Source of the DNA: an uncultured Sutterella sp.
GTDB lineage: Bacteria; Pseudomonadota; Gammaproteobacteria; Burkholderiales; Burkholderiaceae_F
Assembly (NCBI GenBank): GCA_905202595.1
Contig: CAJKSP010000014.1
Coordinates: 1-48,002, forward strand
DNA length: 48,002 nt
Direction: 5' to 3'
Shown here: positions 42,554 to 48,002 of the stretch, in pieces
Layout of the letters: each line of letters starts with the position of its first letter
How positions within the stretch are numbered: position 1 is the stretch's first letter
Notes under the pieces: generated by a model
Databases searched by the model: none
Told to the model about the DNA's origin: nothing
Seen by the model: only the letters and a program-made list of their open reading frames with translations
Program-made: the position numbers and the translations under genes

Positions 42554-45361
42554 ATGGCTGCCAAGAAATCTGCAAACAAAACCGGACGCAAGGTCTCCGA
42601 AGAGTCTGTCGAGACGGACGTTCCGGAACTGCGGCCTGAGACCGAGGAGGCGCCTGCCGCACCTGCCAAGAAGACGAAGAAGAAGTCCGCCAAAGCGGGC
42701 AAGCTCGAAAAGGCGGAGAAGGCGGAAAAGCCGAAGAAGGCAGCCAAGGCGTCGAAGTCAGAGAAATCGGAAAAGGCAGAAAAGCCAGCCAAGCCCAAAA
42801 AGGCCAAGAAGAGCAAGGCTGCTTCGGTCGAAGCGTCGGAAGCCGCAGTGCAAGCAGCGTCTGAATCGGCCGCATCTGCGGACGAGCCGGCCAAGGCGGA
42901 GAAGCCCAAGGCTTCCAAGGCCAAGGCGGCGAAGACGTCGAAGGCGGCCAAGGCTGCCAAGGCGGTGCAGGCCGAGCAGGCGGCCAAGCCCGATGCTCCG
43001 GTTGCTGCTGAGGCGGCAGCGCCTGCCGCCGAGGCGGCTGACGCGGAAAAGCCGGCCAAGCCCAAGCGCGTCCGTGCGTCCCGCTCGAAGAAGGCGGCGC
43101 CGGCAGAGGCTGCTCAGCCGGCTGCGCCGGCCGAAGCCGCATCCGCTGAAGCGCCTGCGGCGGAAACCGCGCCTGAGGCTGAGCCGGAAAAGAAAGCGCC
43201 GGCCAAGCCCAAGGCGCGCGCGGCCAAGAAGCCAGCTGCCGCGAAGAAGCCCAAGGCGGCGAAGAAGCCTGCCAAAAGCCGTGCCAAGAAGCCTGATGAC
43301 GATCTCGACGAGTTCGACGGCGGCGACGAAGACGTCGCCGGCGTGATCGACGATGACGATGCCGGCGTGGATGATTACGGCGAAGACATTCCCGACGACA
43401 TTCCGTCGGTGGATGTCGAGCCCGTTGAAGACGCCAAGCCGGAGCCTGCCAAGAAGACCCGCACGACGAGGAAGTCCCGCGCTGCGCGCGACAAGGCGCT
43501 GCGCGAAGCGATGGCGCACGGCTACGGCGCCGACGAAGCCTCGGAGACGCAGGAGGCGCGCCGCTCGCGCCTGATCAAGCTCATCAGCATGGGCAAGGAG
43601 CGCGGCTACGTCACGTACTCCGAAATCAATGACAACATCCCGAATACGCTGCTTGACGACGATTCGATCGAGGCGATCGTGCAGCTGCTCGGCAATCTCA
43701 ACATTGCCGTGCATGAAACGGCGCCTGACGAGGAGCAGCTGCTTCTGCAGGGCGGCGGCGCGCCGGTAAGCGATGAGGAGGCGGAAGAGGAAGCCGAAGC
43801 GGCGCTCTCTACGGTCGACAGCGACTTTGGCCGCACGACCGATCCCGTGCGCATCTACATGCGCGAGATGGGATCGGTGGAGCTTCTCTCCCGCGAGGGC
43901 GAAATTGAAATCTCCAAGCGCATTGAGGATGGCTTGAAGCACATGGTGCTCGCCATCTCGCGCTGCCCCGTGACGATCGAAGACGTGCTGAAGAACGCCG
44001 CAGCGATTCGCGACGGCGCCACGCCGATCGACGAGATCGTCGACGGCCTGGTAATGCCCGACGACGTCAAGGGCGCCGTGGGTGTGCATGAGGATGAAAC
44101 CGACATGGGCGCTTCGGCCATGACGGTCGGACAGCTCCAGCAGCTCAAGGCCAAGAGCCTGGAGATCTTTGACCGCGTTGAAGCCGACTTCAACGAGCTC
44201 AAGCGCATCTTCGTGGAAGAAGGGCGCGACAATCCGAAGCTTGCCGAACTCAAGGACGCCATTCAGAAGGAGCTCATGAAGATCCGCTTCACGGCGAAGA
44301 CGGCCGACCGCCTCTGCGAGACGCTGCGCCGCACGGTGAATCAGATCCGCGGCTCCGAGCGCGTCGTCTACGACGAGCTGGTGCGCCACATCGGCATCAA
44401 TCGGGAATGGTTCCTTGCGAACTTCATCCAGAATGCCGTTCGCTTGGGCTGGGTGGACGACGTGGCCAAGCGCTTCCCCGATAAGGCGCAGGCCATTCTC
44501 TATATGCGCGCGACGGTTGAAGAGGAGCAGCGCTCGCTCGCCAAGCTGGAAGAGACGAGCTACTGCTCTATTGAAGAGCTGCTCGACACCTACAAGCAGA
44601 TGGCTACGGGCGAAGCCAAGGCTCGGAACGCCAAGCGGGAGATGACGGAGGCGAATCTGCGCCTCGTGATTTCGATTGCGAAGAAGTACACGAACCGCGG
44701 CCTGCAGTTCCTCGATCTCATTCAGGAAGGCAATGTCGGCCTCATGAAGGCGGTCGACAAGTTCGAGTACCGCCGCGGCTACAAATTCTCCACCTATGCC
44801 ACGTGGTGGATCCGCCAGGCCATTACGCGCTCCATTGCCGATCAGGCCCGCACGATCCGCATCCCCGTGCACATGATCGAGACCATCAACCGCATGAACC
44901 GCATCACGCGGCAGGTGCTTCAGGAAACGGGCGTCGAGCCGGACAGCCGCAAGCTCGCCGAGCTCATGGAGATGCCTGAGGACAAGATCCTCAAGATCAT
45001 GAAGATCGCCAAGGAGCCGATTTCCATGGAGACGCCGATCGGCGACGATGACGATTCGCATCTCGGCGACTTCCTGGAGGATACGCATACGGTGGCGCCT
45101 TCGGAAGCCATTCAGAACACGAGTCTTTCGGAGACGGTGCGGCAGGTGCTCGACAGCCTTTCGCCGCGCGAGGCCAAAGTGCTTCGCATGCGCTTCGGCA
45201 TTGAGATGCTGTCAGACCATACGCTTGAAGAGGTCGGCAAGCAGTTCGACGTGACGCGCGAGCGCATCCGCCAGATTGAAACGAAGGCGCTGAGAAAGCT
45301 GCGCCATCCGAGCCGCGCAGAGAAGCTGAAGAGCTTCATTGAGGGCGACAACAAGGATTGA
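42554..45361 (+). CDS. rpoD: Primary sigma factor RpoD (sigma-70) with Lys/Ala-rich N-terminal extension
   Basis: Housekeeping sigma factor that directs RNA polymerase to -35/-10 promoters. Conserved regions in order are 1.1 (LIKLISMGKERGYVTYSEIND, from about 336), 1.2 (DPVRIYMREMGSVELL, about 430), the non-conserved region, 2 (LRLVISIAKKYTNRGLQ from about 702; FSTYATWWIRQAITRSIADQ), 3 (IPVHMIETINRMNR) and 4 (VLRMRFGIEMLSDHTLEEVG from about 876; TRERIRQIETKALRKLR). At 935 residues it exceeds E. coli RpoD (613) by about 320. The extra is an N-terminal block of AEK/AKK/KAAK-type repeats ending in an acidic stretch (DDLDEFDGGDEDV). ATG 42554 follows GGAG at 9 bases. A second sigma-70 gene follows. 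Confidence 0.96.
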   Translation: MAAKKSANKTGRKVSEESVETDVPELRPETEEAPAAPAKKTKKKSAKAGKLEKAEKAEKPKKAAKASKSEKSEKAEKPAKPKKAKKSKAASVEASEAAVQAASESAASADEPAKAEKPKASKAKAAKTSKAAKAAKAVQAEQAAKPDAPVAAEAAAPAAEAADAEKPAKPKRVRASRSKKAAPAEAAQPAAPAEAASAEAPAAETAPEAEPEKKAPAKPKARAAKKPAAAKKPKAAKKPAKSRAKKPDDDLDEFDGGDEDVAGVIDDDDAGVDDYGEDIPDDIPSVDVEPVEDAKPEPAKKTRTTRKSRAARDKALREAMAHGYGADEASETQEARRSRLIKLISMGKERGYVTYSEINDNIPNTLLDDDSIEAIVQLLGNLNIAVHETAPDEEQLLLQGGGAPVSDEEAEEEAEAALSTVDSDFGRTTDPVRIYMREMGSVELLSREGEIEISKRIEDGLKHMVLAISRCPVTIEDVLKNAAAIRDGATPIDEIVDGLVMPDDVKGAVGVHEDETDMGASAMTVGQLQQLKAKSLEIFDRVEADFNELKRIFVEEGRDNPKLAELKDAIQKELMKIRFTAKTADRLCETLRRTVNQIRGSERVVYDELVRHIGINREWFLANFIQNAVRLGWVDDVAKRFPDKAQAILYMRATVEEEQRSLAKLEETSYCSIEELLDTYKQMATGEAKARNAKREMTEANLRLVISIAKKYTNRGLQFLDLIQEGNVGLMKAVDKFEYRRGYKFSTYATWWIRQAITRSIADQARTIRIPVHMIETINRMNRITRQVLQETGVEPDSRKLAELMEMPEDKILKIMKIAKEPISMETPIGDDDDSHLGDFLEDTHTVAPSEAIQNTSLSETVRQVLDSLSPREAKVLRMRFGIEMLSDHTLEEVGKQFDVTRERIRQIETKALRKLRHPSRAEKLKSFIEGDNKD
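42690..43290 (+). repeat. Lys/Ala/Glu/Pro low-complexity repeat in rpoD
   Basis: Codons for short units such as KAEK, AKK and PKAAK, plus Ala/Glu/Pro-rich runs, recur through about 200 residues, resembling histone H1-like tails. It is part of the rpoD reading frame, not a separate element. Confidence 0.75.
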
Positions 45362-45374
45362 TCTGCATGAGGCG

Positions 45375-45410
45375 AGGCGGATTCTCCAGCGGGAGAGCCG
45401 CCTTGCTTTT
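45375..45410 (+). terminator. Intrinsic terminator after rpoD
   Basis: AGGCGG (45375-45380) and CCGCCT (45398-45403) with an inner TCTCC/GGGAGA stem form a hairpin followed by a T-rich stretch. It separates rpoD from the second sigma gene. Confidence 0.65.
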
Positions 45411-45560
45411 GCGGCCCGTCGCCTGCATGCTCACTTTTTGCTCTGGCGCAGGCGGTGCTTTGGTGACGGCAGCCTTAAATCGCGAAAAAGATGTTGACGA
45501 AAGGCATTGTTTGAGCTGAAAACAGCAGAATGGCCTTCGTGAGAATCTTGCTTTTTTTGG

Positions 45561-45589
45561 TTGAAAAATGTAAAGGCGCGCGGTATTCT
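45561..45589 (+). promoter_or_regulatory. Consensus-like promoter of the second sigma-70 gene
   Basis: TTGAAA (45561-45566) and TATTCT (45584-45589) are separated by exactly 17 bases, in an AT-richer patch. Transcription should start near 45596, leaving a 350-base leader. Confidence 0.65.
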
Positions 45590-45595
45590 GAACGC

Positions 45596-45946
45596 CTTTT
45601 TTCGCTGCTTTCCGAATTCGTCCGACTTCAAGCAAGCCGGCTCCGTCTTGATGCGCCGCGCGCGAGGCACATGGCCTCGGCGGTGCCATTGGGGAATGCC
45701 TTCCCCGCCGGCTTGACGAGATTCAGAAGCGAAGGCGCGAACGCTCGGCCTGGCTGAGCGAAGAAGACAAGAAGTGGTGCGGCGGCTGCGCAAGCGGCGC
45801 CGTTCTGGAAGAACATCGGAGAACCCCAAGAAGCCGGATCAGAGGCGGCAGGCGGATGCGCAGGATCAAACAGCGCAGCGCGCGAATGCGCGCGCTGCTG
45901 TCATGCCGCGCGCGCTGCCGAGGCTGGTCCCGGGGACTATTTGTCA
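45596..45946 (+). other. Long structured leader of the second sigma-70 gene
   Basis: No credible gene. Hairpins include GGGGAA/TTCCCC (45691-45696 with 45701-45706) and a perfect 10-bp stem (45875-45884 with 45889-45898) about 48 bases before the start codon. No T run follows either, so they look like RNA structure, not terminators. Confidence 0.4.
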
Positions 45947-48002
45947 ATGCGCAAGACGACAAAGACGACTGAAGAAGAAAAGATCGCGGCGGCAGCCGCT
46001 GAGCAGACGGCCTCCGCCGCTGCCGGCGCTGAGGCCGCAGACGCGGCGGCGAGCCCCAAAAAGACGGTGAAGAAGACGGCCAAGGCGGGGAAGACTGCTT
46101 CCAAGACCGCCTCGAAGAAGGCGTCTGCCTCGGCGGAGGGCGAACCGTCGGCCGAGGAGAAGAAGCCGGCCGCCAAGAAGACGGCTGCGAAGAAAACGAC
46201 GGCCAAGAAGTCCTCCTCCAAGAAGACGGCCTCCAAGAAGGCTGCCAAGGCGCAGGAGGCTGATCTTGATGACGATGCTGAGAGCCTCGATGAAGATTCT
46301 CCGCTTGAGCTTTCTGCAGTCGAGCCCGATGAAGACGAAATGTCGCCCGAGGATGCTGACGACGAAAAGGCGCTCGAGGAATGGCAGCGCGCCCCTGAAG
46401 AGGCGGCTGCCGTTATGCCGGAGCCGGCCGATGACGGCCATCAGGCGGGCGGCAACGGCTATGCCGAGCTCGTTCGCCTCGGACGCCGCCGCGGCTATGT
46501 GACGCTTGACGACATCAACGATCACCTGCCTGAAGGGGCGCTCAAGTCGAGCGACAGCCTCCAGGAGGTGACCGAAGGCCTTGTTCGCCTCGGCATTCAG
46601 GTTTTCGACCAGACGCCCGATGAGGACGAGCTCATCATGAACGGCATGCTCGGCGGCGCCGACAGTGAAGACGACGTCGACGACGACGATGCGGCCGCCA
46701 TGCTCACGCCCGAGGAATCGGCCGGCCTGTCGAAGGATCCGCTTCGCGCCTATCTGCGCGGCGTGGGCTCGCACAAGCTGCTCACCCGTGCGGGCGAAAT
46801 CGAAGTGGCGAAGTCGATTGAGCAGTTCACGATGAAGCTCGTGAGCACGATGCTCCAGTACCCGAGCGCGATCGAAGAGATTCTGCGCATGGGCGACGCG
46901 CTTCGCGACGGCTCTCTCACGGTCGATTCGATCGTCGACGGCTTCATGGAGCCGTCGGCTGATGCCAAGGAGGCCCCGAAGGACGAAAGCGTTGATGAGA
47001 TTCAGACCGACATCGGCGCTGCGGCCATGACGGTCGAGCAGCTTGAAGACATGCGCCAGCGCGTTCTCGCTATTTTCGACGACTGCGAGAAGCGCCTCGG
47101 CCGCGTGCGCGAGCTCTACGGCGATCCGTCGAAGAGCGCCGAGCTTCATGCTGAAATTCAGGCGATGCGCGATGAGCTTTCGCCCATGCGCTTCTCGGTG
47201 AAGCTGGTCAATCAGGTGTCGACGCACGTCAACCAGCGCATGGACAAGATCAACGATACGCTCAAGGCCATGCGCGCCTGCCTCGTGAACCGCTGCCGCA
47301 TGCCGCAGAAGGATGCGGTGGAGCTGCTCAAGAGCGCCGACGTCGCCAAGCCCGGCGTCTTTGAGGCTGTGGCGGCGGCAGGCAAGCCTTGGTCGGCTGC
47401 GCTCGAGCGCAACCTTCCGGTGCTTCGCGAACAGCAGAAGACGCTCGTCGAATCCGAAACCACGGGCTATCTGACGATTGCCGAGCAGCGCGAGCTCGGC
47501 CGCGCGCTCAAGCTCGCTCAGACGAATCTGATGCAGGCGAAGGCTAAGATGATCGAAGCGAATCTGCGCCTCGTCATCTCGATTGCCAAGGGCTATGTCA
47601 ACCGCGGCCTGGCCATGACCGACCTCATTCAGGAAGGCAACCTCGGCCTGATGAAGGCCGTCGACAAGTTTGAATACCGCCGCGGCTACAAGTTCTCGAC
47701 CTACGCCACCTGGTGGGTTCGCCAGTCCGTGACGCGCGCTGTTGCCGATTGCGGCAACACGATCCGAATCCCGGTGCACATGACGGAGTCCTACAACAAG
47801 CTGCGCCGCGCCAAGCAGAAGTTCCTGCAGGAGCACGGCCGCCAGCCTACCGAGCACGAGCTGTCCGAGATCACGGATCTGCCGCTCGCGAAGGTGCAGC
47901 TCCTCACGCAGTCGATGCGCGGCGTCGAATCGATCGATGCGCCGATCGGCGACGATGAGGACGCGACGAAGCTCGATTTCGTGCGCGGCGACGAGCATGA
48001 TG
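45947..48002 (+). CDS. Second RpoD-like sigma-70 factor (3' end outside window)
   Basis: The frame is open from ATG 45947 to the window end: 685 codons, C-terminus missing. It is a full RpoD-type sigma. A Lys/Ala-rich N-terminus (KKTA/SKK repeats, about 35-105) and an acidic stretch come first. Region 1.1 lies near 169-225 (ELVRLGRRRGYVTLDDINDH). Region 1.2 starts at about 264 (DPLRAYLRGVGSHKLL) and a non-conserved region follows. Region 2 starts at about 540 (LRLVISIAKGYVNRGLA, FSTYATWWVRQSVTRAVADC), then region 3. In region 2 I count about 66 of 87 residues identical to the adjacent RpoD. The DNA-reading Gln and Thr of YATWWxRQxxT are kept; the following QAR becomes CGN. It has its own promoter. 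The start has only a weak GGGGA upstream. Presence of region 1.1 argues against RpoH, RpoS or ECF sigma. Confidence 0.92.
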   Translation, partial: MRKTTKTTEEEKIAAAAAEQTASAAAGAEAADAAASPKKTVKKTAKAGKTASKTASKKASASAEGEPSAEEKKPAAKKTAAKKTTAKKSSSKKTASKKAAKAQEADLDDDAESLDEDSPLELSAVEPDEDEMSPEDADDEKALEEWQRAPEEAAAVMPEPADDGHQAGGNGYAELVRLGRRRGYVTLDDINDHLPEGALKSSDSLQEVTEGLVRLGIQVFDQTPDEDELIMNGMLGGADSEDDVDDDDAAAMLTPEESAGLSKDPLRAYLRGVGSHKLLTRAGEIEVAKSIEQFTMKLVSTMLQYPSAIEEILRMGDALRDGSLTVDSIVDGFMEPSADAKEAPKDESVDEIQTDIGAAAMTVEQLEDMRQRVLAIFDDCEKRLGRVRELYGDPSKSAELHAEIQAMRDELSPMRFSVKLVNQVSTHVNQRMDKINDTLKAMRACLVNRCRMPQKDAVELLKSADVAKPGVFEAVAAAGKPWSAALERNLPVLREQQKTLVESETTGYLTIAEQRELGRALKLAQTNLMQAKAKMIEANLRLVISIAKGYVNRGLAMTDLIQEGNLGLMKAVDKFEYRRGYKFSTYATWWVRQSVTRAVADCGNTIRIPVHMTESYNKLRRAKQKFLQEHGRQPTEHELSEITDLPLAKVQLLTQSMRGVESIDAPIGDDEDATKLDFVRGDEHD

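Noticed and set aside
42690..43290. Lys/Ala repeat in rpoD as a separate H1-like histone gene
   Set aside because: It is in frame with, and continuous into, sigma region 1.1, with no stop or start between; it is part of rpoD.
45944..47998. Minus-strand open frame over the second sigma gene
   Set aside because: The plus strand encodes an unmistakable sigma-70 across the same bases; the antisense product is a low-complexity shadow.

Overview
The window looks like a core chromosomal segment of a GC-rich betaproteobacterium in Burkholderiales. The gene orders scpB-rluB-rimP-nusA-infB-rbfA-truB, lpxK-ycaR-kdsB-adk, ribF-ileS-lspA-coaBC-dut and rpsU-yqeY-dnaG-rpoD are typical of that group. A gut genus of the Sutterellaceae is my best guess, but this is inference from style, not a database match. 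There is no phage, insertion sequence, CRISPR array or defence island. Nearly every gene is housekeeping, and the unusual features are additions to those genes.

Layout. Positions 1-70 hold the 3' end of a 5S rRNA and the terminator of an rRNA operon. Then, on the plus strand: rarA, serS, tRNA-Ser(CGA), scpB, rluB; a promoter with a roughly 280-nt structured leader ending in a strong terminator; then rimP, nusA, infB, rbfA, truB, typA, ychJ and dusA. On the minus strand from 16.3 to 20.9 kb are an orphan lipoprotein gene, adk, kdsB, ycaR and lpxK. An 800-bp non-coding gap with several DnaA-box-like nonamers separates lpxK from the plus-strand genes xseA, sodB and a DUF2199-type gene. The minus strand then carries dut, coaBC, lspA, ileS and ribF (read ribF to dut). 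Plus-strand purN and an RsmB/NOP methyltransferase converge on minus-strand ybaK and ispH. Plus-strand rpmB-rpmG face minus-strand tsaD. The macromolecular-synthesis cluster rpsU-yqeY-dnaG-rpoD ends the window, followed by a second, diverged sigma-70 gene cut off by the window edge.

Function. The set covers tRNA charging and modification (serS, ileS, dusA, truB, tsaD, ybaK), ribosome assembly and translation (rimP, infB, rbfA, typA, rpmB, rpmG, rpsU), transcription (nusA, two sigma-70 genes), replication and repair (rarA, dnaG, xseA, scpB, dut), the envelope (lpxK, kdsB, lspA, a lipoprotein) and cofactor, isoprenoid, purine and oxygen-stress metabolism (coaBC, ribF, ispH, purN, adk, sodB).

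Most notable: (1) a tandem pair of RpoD-like sigma factors, both with region 1.1 and long Lys/Ala-rich N-termini, the second with its own consensus-like promoter and altered residues after region 2.4; (2) a promoter-leader-terminator unit before rimP-nusA that looks like an attenuator; (3) DnaA-box-like sites in the lpxK-xseA gap; (4) an exonuclease VII large subunit enlarged by an N-terminal extension and an 86-codon internal duplication; (5) a primase with an acidic tail of about 220 residues.
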